Source: HGM12587 sp945786935 (GTDB lineage Bacteria; Bacillota; Clostridia; Lachnospirales; Lachnospiraceae). From it: a stretch of DNA of 11,623 nucleotides. Positions 5,248 to 11,482 of the stretch are shown piece by piece; within the stretch, counting starts at the first letter, position 1; the number at the start of each line of letters is the position of its first letter. The stretch is taken from the NCBI GenBank assembly GCA_945786935.1, contig CALZFY010000068.1:1-11623 (forward strand). Direction: 5' to 3'. A program made the translations under genes and the position numbers. A model generated the notes under the pieces. That model had not been told where the DNA came from, did no database searches, and saw only the letters and a list, made by a program, of their open reading frames with translations.

Positions 5248-5979
5248 TTACAGACTTTTAAAATAAATCCCATTTAAAATTTCTAAAAACTCATTTTCAT
5301 CCATAAAACACCCTAAAATACTATAATATCCATTTCCAAAAGTAATATTAGCAGTGTAATTATGATGCTCTTCATCAATGCAATAGGCTTCTATATTCTC
5401 TGTAAATCCATGTAGATTTGAAATATTATCTAATTTTCTAGAATTTCCATCCCATTGTATATTGCTGGAAGATTCTTTATTTCTCTTTGCCATCTGAATA
5501 CAAATCAGATTACCATCATACAAATAATTTATATTTGCCCAACCAGTATCTTCTATAATAACATAGCTGTCCAGCACAACCCCTTCCGGCATACCTGCTG
5601 TTCTCATAGGCACAATCCCCAACTTTTCTCCAATCTCCCGGTAAATCTCCTCTTCTTCTCTCAGAATATCCTCCTTCTCATCGGTATCTACCTTCGTGGT
5701 CACCTCCGTCTCCCTTTCCAGATCATTACTGTCCGAAATCCACGCCCGGTCACCCACCACAGCACTGCCAAAGAGCATGGACAGGACGGCTGCCAGCACC
5801 ACGATATAACGTTTCTTTAATCGGAAATGCCTTGTTTTCTTTCTCTTTTCTCTTTCCATGGCCTCTGCCTTCGCCATCAGTTCCTTTAAAGCATGCTCTG
5901 ACATCCCTTCGGTATTTTCCCAGTCACCACATGCTTTTTCCATTTCATCGGCAAGGTCATAAAATTCCTGATACTTCAT
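5248..5979 (-). CDS. Putative transmembrane anti-sigma protein, DUF4367-like C-terminus
   Basis: 243 residues in three parts. The N-terminal, mostly helical cytoplasmic region (1-55) is rich in Glu/Lys. One transmembrane helix follows at about 58-76 (YIVVLAAVLSMLFGSAVVG). The extracytoplasmic part has an acidic linker (85-115) and a C-terminal domain (about 120-243) with the alternating strands and closing NITFGNGYYSILG...ENEFLEILNGIYF pattern of DUF4367 proteins. In Clostridia such proteins are often encoded beside ECF sigma factors and are taken to be their anti-sigma partners; the N-terminus here has no clear zinc-binding HxxxCxxC. The likely partner sigma gene is 7139-7681, but a murG-like gene on the other strand lies between. 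GC content jumps from about 29% (5281-5580) to about 51% (5581-5820) within the gene, by hand count. The start at 5979 follows AAAGGA at a spacing of 6 nt. Anti-sigma function is inferred. Confidence 0.72.
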   Translation of the reverse strand: MKYQEFYDLADEMEKACGDWENTEGMSEHALKELMAKAEAMEREKRKKTRHFRLKKRYIVVLAAVLSMLFGSAVVGDRAWISDSNDLERETEVTTKVDTDEKEDILREEEEIYREIGEKLGIVPMRTAGMPEGVVLDSYVIIEDTGWANINYLYDGNLICIQMAKRNKESSSNIQWDGNSRKLDNISNLHGFTENIEAYCIDEEHHNYTANITFGNGYYSILGCFMDENEFLEILNGIYFKSL

Positions 5980-6002
5980 AATTTTTCCTTTTTTATGTTT
6001 AG

Positions 6003-6051
6003 TTGACTTTTCTTTTTTTGCGTATAATAATATTGGTAATCACACAATTAC
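6003..6051. promoter_or_regulatory. Divergent promoter region, murG-like gene / anti-sigma gene
   Basis: The 98-bp gap between divergent starts is AT-rich. For the plus strand, TTGACT (6003-6008) pairs with TAATAA at 6025-6030 (16-nt spacer) or with the better TATAAT at 6023-6028 (only 14 nt). For the minus strand, TTGTAA (6054-6049) and TATTAT 18 nt later is possible. A small dyad GTAAT-N6-ATTAC at 6036-6051 sits between the two and could be a shared operator. The exact hexamers are uncertain. Confidence 0.45.
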
Positions 6052-6077
6052 AATCCATAACTATCAGGGAGGATCTT

Positions 6078-7142
6078 ATGAAACGAATTGTCTTAACAGG
6101 CGGCGGTACAGCCGGCCATGTGACCCCAAATATTGCATTGCTGCCAAGATTACAGGAGCTTGGCTATGATGTTCACTATATCGGTTCCTATCAGGGAATC
6201 GAAAAAACATTGATGGAAGGCTGCCATATTCCATATTACGGAATTTCCTCCGGCAAGCTTCGCCGTTATTTTGATCTGAAAAACTTCTCAGATCCTATCA
6301 ATGTCATGAAAGGCTTTTTTGAAGCCTCCAAACTTCTTAAGAAGTTAAAACCTGATGTTGTATTTTCCAAGGGTGGATTTGTCTCTGTCCCGGTAGTTTT
6401 GGCTGCCAAAAAACAGCACATTCCGGTAGTCATCCATGAATCTGATATGACGCCGGGTCTTGCCAATAAGCTGTCCATTCCTGCCGCTTCTTATGTATGC
6501 TGTAACTTTCCGGAAACCTTAAGTCACCTTCCAAAGGAAAAGGCCGTGCTTTCCGGTTCTCCCATCCGTAAGGAGCTGCTGAGCGGTGATAAGGGCAAGG
6601 CTCTTCATTTTACCGGTCTTTCCGGGAAAAAGCCTGTGCTTTTGATCATCGGCGGCTCTTTAGGTTCCGTCATCGTCAATGAAGCAGTTCGAAGCATTTT
6701 GCCCAAGCTTTTAAAGAAATTTGATGTCATTCATCTTTGCGGTAAGGGCAAGCTTGACCAGACCTTAACGGCCATGGACGGCTATGTACAGTATGAGTAC
6801 ATTGACAGGGAATTAAAGGATCTCTTTGCACTGTCTGACATTGTCATTTCCCGTGCAGGAGCAAATTCCATCTGTGAATTTTTAGCACTTCGAAAACCTG
6901 CACTTTTAATTCCTTTATCTGCCGCTGCAAGCAGAGGCGACCAGATCTTAAATGCACGCTCCTTTGAAAAGCAGGGTTTTTCTGCTGTCCTTGAGGAAGA
7001 AGCATTAAATGGAGACAGTCTCTACGATGCACTTCTTTCCCTTTGGGATAAAAAGGAACAGTATATCAGTGCCATGGAAAAAAGCCCTATGGGCAATGCC
7101 ATCGACACCATCATCTCCCTGTTGGAAGAACTGACTGCTTAA
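6078..7142 (+). CDS. murG: MurG-like undecaprenyl-PP-MurNAc-pentapeptide GlcNAc transferase
   Basis: 354-residue GT-B glycosyltransferase (family GT28). MurG adds GlcNAc from UDP-GlcNAc to lipid I on the inner face of the membrane, making lipid II for peptidoglycan. Motifs in order: N-terminal glycine loop TGGGTAGHVTPN (residues 7-18); SKGGFVSVPVVLA in the lipid I-binding half; HESDMTPGLANK, where the classical form is HEQN..PG..NK; the second glycine loop GGSLGS; and SRAGANSICEFLALRKPALLIPL, with the Glu that contacts the sugar nucleotide. The start at 6078 follows GGGAGGA with 4-nt spacing; an upstream in-frame ATG at 6003 lies in the promoter. No other cell-division or murein gene is nearby, so this may be a second, stand-alone MurG, common in Clostridia, rather than the dcw copy. 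Its stop codon overlaps that of the sigma gene. Family certain, exact substrate probable. Confidence 0.88.
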   Translation: MKRIVLTGGGTAGHVTPNIALLPRLQELGYDVHYIGSYQGIEKTLMEGCHIPYYGISSGKLRRYFDLKNFSDPINVMKGFFEASKLLKKLKPDVVFSKGGFVSVPVVLAAKKQHIPVVIHESDMTPGLANKLSIPAASYVCCNFPETLSHLPKEKAVLSGSPIRKELLSGDKGKALHFTGLSGKKPVLLIIGGSLGSVIVNEAVRSILPKLLKKFDVIHLCGKGKLDQTLTAMDGYVQYEYIDRELKDLFALSDIVISRAGANSICEFLALRKPALLIPLSAAASRGDQILNARSFEKQGFSAVLEEEALNGDSLYDALLSLWDKKEQYISAMEKSPMGNAIDTIISLLEELTA

Positions 7143-7681
7143 AGAATGTCTGAAAAATCCTTTCCCAGATGTTTTTTGAGATACTTTCTTGCCCGGGAAC
7201 GGATCACATCCACATTTCCCGTGGTAAGATGCAGTGCTTTTGCGATCTCAGAACTTTTAAGTCCCAGAATACCGCAGTCAATGAGCACAAAACACCAGAC
7301 AGGATTCTTCTCATAGAGAAGCTGACAGGCAGTCTCCAGTAACCGGTTGGCTGCCTTTCTTTTTTCCTCCTGTTCAAAGCACGTCTCTGCAGAATCACCC
7401 TGATGATTATTAAGCATTTCCTGCTCCAGAGTATTCATGGTATGAAGCTCTGTTCTGCCCATTTTTTTCAGGTAATCCTTTGCAATATTTCCAGATACAA
7501 CAATCAGCCACTGTTTGACCGTGGATTCATCCAGATATTCCATATGCTGGAGCATCTTTAAAAAGGTATCCTGTGACACATCCTCTGCTGTCTGATGATC
7601 CACAAATTTTTCCGCATTGACCATGATCAGTTTCTGATAACGGTTTACGTAGCTATTAAATCTTTCCAGTATTTGATTCAT
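7139..7681 (-). CDS. ECF-type sigma-70 family sigma factor
   Basis: 180-residue RNA polymerase sigma factor with only regions 2 and 4. Region 2 (about 8-75) has the -10-recognising block TAEDVSQDTFLKML (31-44) and the QWLIVVSGNIAKDYLKK helix (57-73). Region 4 (about 115-172) has the helix-turn-helix LKSSEIAKALHLTTGNVDVIRSRARKYLKKHL. It would direct transcription of a small regulon, normally held inactive by a membrane anti-sigma; the candidate here is 5248-5979. It follows the HIT gene by 15 nt with only a weak ribosome site (GAGACGAAAG), so translational coupling to the HIT gene is likely. The stop codon shares the palindrome TTAA (7139-7142) with that of the convergent murG-like gene, and there is no terminator between them. 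Target promoters cannot be read here. Confidence 0.88.
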   Translation of the reverse strand: MNQILERFNSYVNRYQKLIMVNAEKFVDHQTAEDVSQDTFLKMLQHMEYLDESTVKQWLIVVSGNIAKDYLKKMGRTELHTMNTLEQEMLNNHQGDSAETCFEQEEKRKAANRLLETACQLLYEKNPVWCFVLIDCGILGLKSSEIAKALHLTTGNVDVIRSRARKYLKKHLGKDFSDIL

Positions 7682-7696
7682 CTTTCGTCTCTTTTA

Positions 7697-8107
7697 TTAT
7701 GATCTTAATTTATTAATAATCTCTTCACGGTCTTCCTCTGTTAAGGAACCCGGTGTCCAAAGCTCTCCCACAGAATCTCCCTCATAGCGTGGAATCAGGT
7801 GCATATGAAAATGAAACACTGTCTGACCTGCTGCAAGACCGTTATTTTGCACCACGTTCATTCCGTCTGCATGAAGTGCCTTCACAAGCTTTTCTCCAAA
7901 GCTCTTTGCAAGCTTCACGGCTTTTGCAAGAAGCTCTTCGGGCATTTCAAACAGATTTGCATAATGCTCTTTTGGAAGGATCAGCACATGCCCGAAGGTG
8001 GCCGGTCCGATGTCCAGCATGATTACAAAATTCTCATCCTCATACACTTTTGCGGACGGGATATCTCCGTTTATGATCTTACAAAAAATACAGTTTTCAT
8101 CTCTCAT
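7697..8107 (-). CDS. HIT family protein (histidine triad nucleotide hydrolase)
   Basis: 136-residue cytosolic protein of the Hint/HIT branch, which hydrolyses nucleoside phosphoramidates and related adenylylated or dinucleotide substrates. The histidine triad HFHMHLIP is at 99-106 with the nucleophile His101. The zinc-ligand start CIFCKII (C6, C9) and the substrate-binding GHVLILPKEHY (39-49) are present, followed by NNGLAAGQ before the triad. The start at 8107 follows GGAGAGAG. It is the first gene of a probable two-gene unit with the sigma factor 15 nt downstream. The biological substrate is unknown for most bacterial members. Tandem Spo0A-like boxes lie 21-37 bp upstream of its start codon. 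Confidence 0.93.
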   Translation of the reverse strand: MRDENCIFCKIINGDIPSAKVYEDENFVIMLDIGPATFGHVLILPKEHYANLFEMPEELLAKAVKLAKSFGEKLVKALHADGMNVVQNNGLAAGQTVFHFHMHLIPRYEGDSVGELWTPGSLTEEDREEIINKLRS

Positions 8108-8127
8108 TTTTTCTCTCTCCTTTTTTA

Positions 8128-8144
8128 TGTCGAAATTTGTCGTA
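8128..8144 (+). promoter_or_regulatory. Tandem Spo0A-like boxes
   Basis: TGTCGAA (8128-8134) is an exact match to the known Spo0A box core. TGTCGTA (8138-8144), 10 bp further on, has one mismatch. A possible -10 GATAAT at 8170-8175 lacks a -35. With a transcription start near 8182 the boxes would sit at about -54 to -38, where Spo0A activates sigma-A promoters. They face the histidine kinase gene and also lie in the short leader of the divergent HIT gene. A 7-mer match can occur by chance, so the pair and the context carry the weight. Confidence 0.45.
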
Positions 8145-8202
8145 CGATTTTTCTTGTCAGATTCTGTAGGATAATGCTAGGATTTCTACAGAGGTGACTG
8201 CA

Positions 8203-8868
8203 ATGTCTGAATGTATTCCTACAAAAGAGGACTCTCTTGAGCTCTCAAAAATGTTTCATGAAATTAAAAATCCTCTGGCTCTTATTATAAGCTCCCTGCA
8301 GCTGATCGAAAGCGATCACCCGGAAGTGCATAGCTTTCGTTTCTGGGATCAGACCATGGAAGATATAGCGGCTCTTCGCCGTCTCATTGATGAGCTCTCC
8401 TCCTTCCAAAAGGGCGACCTCATTTCTCCCAAACTGATCAATTTATTTGACTTTACAGAGGATCTTTTAGAGTCCACTGCCGCTTTTTTAATGGAGACAG
8501 GCACACCCCTTACCTATGAGTCCTCCATCGATGACCTGGACTTTTATGGTGATGAGGTAAAGCTTCGTCAAGCAGTGATAAATCTTTTAAAAAATGCTGC
8601 GGAAAGCACGCCGCCGGGAAAGGGGATCACTCTAAAGATCTCGGCAGATGAACACTATCTTTCTCTGTCTGTGATCGATGAAGGCTGCGGTATTCCAAAA
8701 TGTCAGCTCTCCAAAATTTTTGAACCCTTTCACACAACAAAATCCTACGGCACAGGTCTTGGTCTTCCCATCGTGAAAAAGATCGTGGAATCTCACCATG
8801 GAAAGCTATCCATCCACTCTGTGGAAGGAGCAGGTACCACCGTCAGGATCTTATTGCCTCTTTCTTAA
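8203..8868 (+). CDS. Soluble sensor histidine kinase (sporulation kinase-like core)
   Basis: 221-residue cytosolic kinase consisting of only a dimerisation/phosphoacceptor domain and an ATP-binding domain. H-box FHEIKNPLALI with phosphoacceptor His19; N-box INLLKNAAES (126-135); G1 box DEGCGIP (159-165); F-box FEPFHTTK (173-180); G2 box GTGLGLPIVKKIVESHHG (183-200). There is no transmembrane helix, PAS or other sensor domain and no adjacent response regulator, so it is an orphan kinase. The HEIKNPL wording and the architecture resemble the catalytic cores of KinA-type phosphorelay kinases that feed Spo0A. The start at 8203 is chosen because GAGGTGA lies 5 nt before that ATG; a GTG at 8194 is part of this ribosome site. 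A Spo0A-like box pair upstream would close a feedback loop, which is an inference. Confidence 0.92.
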   Translation: MSECIPTKEDSLELSKMFHEIKNPLALIISSLQLIESDHPEVHSFRFWDQTMEDIAALRRLIDELSSFQKGDLISPKLINLFDFTEDLLESTAAFLMETGTPLTYESSIDDLDFYGDEVKLRQAVINLLKNAAESTPPGKGITLKISADEHYLSLSVIDEGCGIPKCQLSKIFEPFHTTKSYGTGLGLPIVKKIVESHHGKLSIHSVEGAGTTVRILLPLS

Positions 8869-8930
8869 TATCAACAGATTGTTTCCCTTCTCTTTCCAAA
8901 AAACATTCTGTTACATAACCTTTTCTACGA

Positions 8931-8962
8931 AAAAAAGAGCCTGTGGTTACAAGCTCTTTTTT
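8931..8962. terminator. Bidirectional terminator, kinase / glgA
   Basis: AAAAAAGAGC (8931-8940) and GCTCTTTTTT (8953-8962) pair perfectly over 10 bp, with TGT/ACA pairing further in across one mismatch. The plus-strand RNA ends in U6 and the minus-strand RNA likewise, so it can end both the kinase transcript and the glgA transcript, whose stop codons lie on either side. Confidence 0.9.
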
Positions 8963-8974
8963 GATTTATAAATT

Positions 8975-10426
8975 CTACCATCCAATTAACCAGCGATAGA
9001 TTCCTGCATATTTTTCTGAAGATACCTTCCAGGAGTAATCCTTTGCCATACCTCTGTCAACCATCTGATTCCACTGTTCTCTCTGGTCAAAGTACACTCT
9101 CTTGGAGTAGTTGATGACATTTAACATATCCCCTGCGTTGTAATCTCTGAAGGAGAATCCATCACCTGTATTTTCATATTCATTATACGGAACGACTGTA
9201 TCTTTCAGTCCACCGGTTTCACGAACGATCGGCACGGTACCATAGCGGAAGGAAATCAACTGGGTCAGTCCGCATGGCTCAAATCTGGATGGCATTAAGA
9301 ATGCATCCGCTGCTGCATAGAGCTTCTGGGCAAGGTCATTGGAATAACAGATATTGGCTGATACCTGTCCCGGCTTGATCCATGCATAGTGACGGAACAT
9401 ATTTTCATAACGCCCCTCACCGGTACCGATGACTACCAGCTGTGTATGGTCATCTACGATGCCTTCCATCACTGCGTTAATAAGGTCCAGACCCTTCTGG
9501 TCGGTAAGACGGGATACAAGTCCGATCATGTATTTATCCTTGTCCACCGGAAGTCCCAGATCCTTTTGAAGTCTCAGCTTGTTTTCCACTTTCTTCTCGC
9601 GCCAGTTTTTCGCATTGTAATTTACATAGAGGCTCTTGTCTGTCTCCGGATTATAAACATTATAGTCAATACCGTTTACAATACCGCACAGATCAAAGTG
9701 GCGTGCCTGTAAAAGACCTTCCATACCTTCGCCGTATTCCATAGTCTGGATTTCCTGTGCGTAGGTCTCGGATACAGTGGTAATGTAATCAGCGTAGGTA
9801 AGACCACCCTTTAACATATTGGCATCTCTTTTGTACTCCAGCTTATCCGGTGTAAAGAGGTAATCGCCAAAACCGCTGATCTCCTTCATGGTCTTCACAT
9901 CCCAGATACCCTGGAATTTCAGATTGTGAATGGTGAATACCGTCTTAATGTTGTGGTAATATGGATCAGCTGCAAACTGATTCTTTAAATATACCGGGAT
10001 AAAACCTGTCTGCCAGTCGTGACAGTGAATCAGGTCCGGTCTAAAGTCGATGGTTCTTAATACAGATAACACTGCCTTGGAGAAGAAGGTGAATTTTTCC
10101 ACGTCTCCTCTGATATCACCATATGGCTTTTCACCGCCAAAATAGTACAGGTTATCAATAAAGTAATAGGTGATTCCGTCTAATACATAACGCATGACAC
10201 CACAGTGGGTATCTGCAAATTTACCACCCATTCCCAAATAGAAATGTCCTAAATATTCAAATTCATTTCGATATTTGGCAGGAATGCAAAGATAGTTTGG
10301 CAGGATTACACGTACGTCAAATTCGTCTTTATTTAAAGCCTTCGGAAGAGCTCCTGCTACGTCAGCAAGTCCACCGGTCTTCACAAACGGTACGCATTCA
10401 GATGTCGCGAATAAGATCTTTTTCAT
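8975..10426 (-). CDS. glgA: Glycogen synthase (ADP-glucose type, GT5)
   Basis: 483-residue cytosolic GT-B enzyme that moves glucose from ADP-glucose to the non-reducing end of an alpha-1,4-glucan. Motifs: KTGGLADVAGALP with the ADP-glucose lysine K16 (16-28); HCHDWQTG (134-141); TIHNLKFQG (165-173); the C-terminal nucleotide-sugar site SRLTDQKG with R306 and K311; and PSRFEPCGLTQL with the conserved Glu383. The length is standard for bacterial GlgA. The start at 10426 follows GGGGGA by about 7 nt; an ATG at 10441 overlaps that ribosome site. No glgC, glgD, glgB or glgP lies in the window, so this copy is separate from any glg operon on this side. It has its own promoter and a long leader with a perfect inverted repeat, so regulation at the RNA level is possible. 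Confidence 0.97.
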   Translation of the reverse strand: MKKILFATSECVPFVKTGGLADVAGALPKALNKDEFDVRVILPNYLCIPAKYRNEFEYLGHFYLGMGGKFADTHCGVMRYVLDGITYYFIDNLYYFGGEKPYGDIRGDVEKFTFFSKAVLSVLRTIDFRPDLIHCHDWQTGFIPVYLKNQFAADPYYHNIKTVFTIHNLKFQGIWDVKTMKEISGFGDYLFTPDKLEYKRDANMLKGGLTYADYITTVSETYAQEIQTMEYGEGMEGLLQARHFDLCGIVNGIDYNVYNPETDKSLYVNYNAKNWREKKVENKLRLQKDLGLPVDKDKYMIGLVSRLTDQKGLDLINAVMEGIVDDHTQLVVIGTGEGRYENMFRHYAWIKPGQVSANICYSNDLAQKLYAAADAFLMPSRFEPCGLTQLISFRYGTVPIVRETGGLKDTVVPYNEYENTGDGFSFRDYNAGDMLNVINYSKRVYFDQREQWNQMVDRGMAKDYSWKVSSEKYAGIYRWLIGW

Positions 10427-10451
10427 TGAACTTTCCCCCATGTTATATTTG

Positions 10452-10493
10452 TATCTGTTCCCAGGCTTTTTACTTTCGGATTCTGAACAGATA
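10452..10493 (-). promoter_or_regulatory. Inverted repeat in the glgA leader
   Basis: TATCTGTTC (10452-10460) and GAACAGATA (10485-10493) are exact 9-bp complements around a 24-nt loop in the transcribed leader of glgA. The hairpin ends about 11 nt before the GGGGG ribosome site. There is no U-run, so it is not a simple terminator. Its role is unknown; it could modulate translation or mRNA stability, or be an operator. Confidence 0.5.
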
Positions 10494-10503
10494 TATTTCT
10501 TTC

Positions 10504-10532
10504 ATCATACTCTAATTTTTACTAAAATACAA
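10504..10532 (-). promoter_or_regulatory. Sigma-A promoter of glgA
   Basis: On the minus strand TTGTAT (10532-10527), 17 nt, then TATGAT (10509-10504). The transcription start would fall near 10497, giving a leader of about 70 nt that includes the inverted repeat. It sits downstream of the exporter gene, after which I see no strong terminator, so some read-through into glgA is possible. Confidence 0.65.
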
Positions 10533-10564
10533 TGCATTCTTTCAGATATTTTTAAGCAAAAAGC

Positions 10565-11467
10565 TCAATTTTTCTCCGGCAGCTGTGCCAGAATAATGGC
10601 CAAAAACATCAGCACACACCCTGACAGTTCCCGGACACTTAAGGTCTGATGTAAGATGACCCAGCCTGCCAGCACAGAAAATACACTTTCCAGACTAAGG
10701 ATCAAAGAGGCCACTGTGGGATCCATATTTTTCTGGCCCACGATCTGTAAGGTATAGGCTACACCACAGGATAAAACACCTGCATAAAGAATCGGAAGCC
10801 AGCCTGATATAATTGCTCCAAGGTCAGGAGATTCGAATAAAAATGCACCGATCATGGAAATGATGCCGCACACAAAAAACTGGATACAGCTCATGCGAAC
10901 CCCGTCTACCTTTGGAGAAAAATAATCTATGATCAAAATATGTAACGAGAAAAATCCGGCGCAGATCAGCACCAGAAAATCGCCTTTGGACAGTGTCAGT
11001 TTTTCACTGGTCATGCAAAGCATATAAAGACCGATGGTAGCAAGGACAACGCCTGCCCATACTTTGACTCCCACTTTCTTTTTCATAAAAAGCCCAAGAA
11101 CCGGTACGATCAGAATGTACATGGCAGTGATAAATCCGGCCTTTCCTACCGTCGTAAAGGAAATACCAAACTGCTGAAAATTGCTGGCAATGCAAAGCAT
11201 GATACCGCAGCAGATTCCGCCCGTCAAAAGGGTCTTTCGATCTCCCTTCCCGGCCGGAAATTTTTCTTCTCCAGGCTCCTTTTTTTTCTGTCTATCTAAA
11301 AAATAGATCACCGGAAGCAGTACCACACTGCCGATCAAACATCTTACACCATTAAAAGTAAAGCTTCCTACTGCATCTCCGCCTACACTCTGGGCCACAA
11401 AAGCCACACCCCAGATAAATGCTGTTAAAAGCAGCAGCAGGCTGTTTCTCATTTGTCCTGTTTTCAT
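10565..11467 (-). CDS. EamA/DMT superfamily transporter
   Basis: 300-residue inner-membrane protein with about ten hydrophobic helices in two EamA repeats, the usual size and layout of drug/metabolite exporters (RhaT/YdcZ/PecM-like). The first repeat begins SLLLLLTAFIWGVAFVAQS and contains FNGVRCLIGSVVLLPVIYF. A charged loop rich in Lys, Glu and Gly (about residues 60-79) follows. The second repeat has the typical MDPTVASLILSLESVFSVLAGWVILHQTLSVRELSGCVLMFLAIILAQ, where the Glu-Ser-Val-Phe and closing helix are family marks. The substrate cannot be deduced; amino acids, metabolites or drugs are all possible. The start at 11467 has GAGGAG upstream at 9 nt; a GTG at 11470 is the alternative. No partner gene adjoins it. 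Confidence 0.92.
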   Translation of the reverse strand: MKTGQMRNSLLLLLTAFIWGVAFVAQSVGGDAVGSFTFNGVRCLIGSVVLLPVIYFLDRQKKKEPGEEKFPAGKGDRKTLLTGGICCGIMLCIASNFQQFGISFTTVGKAGFITAMYILIVPVLGLFMKKKVGVKVWAGVVLATIGLYMLCMTSEKLTLSKGDFLVLICAGFFSLHILIIDYFSPKVDGVRMSCIQFFVCGIISMIGAFLFESPDLGAIISGWLPILYAGVLSCGVAYTLQIVGQKNMDPTVASLILSLESVFSVLAGWVILHQTLSVRELSGCVLMFLAIILAQLPEKN

Positions 11468-11482
11468 CACATCATTCTCCTC

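Noticed and set aside
5455..5820. 121-codon open frame on the plus strand
   Set aside because: Antisense to the anti-sigma candidate, which has a helix, a domain pattern and a ribosome site; the plus frame has none and its His/Ile-rich composition is typical of a shadow.
6003..6077. Longer start (6003) for the murG-like gene
   Set aside because: The ATG-equivalent TTG codon lies inside the promoter region and the added residues match nothing in MurG; GGGAGGA precedes the ATG at 6078.
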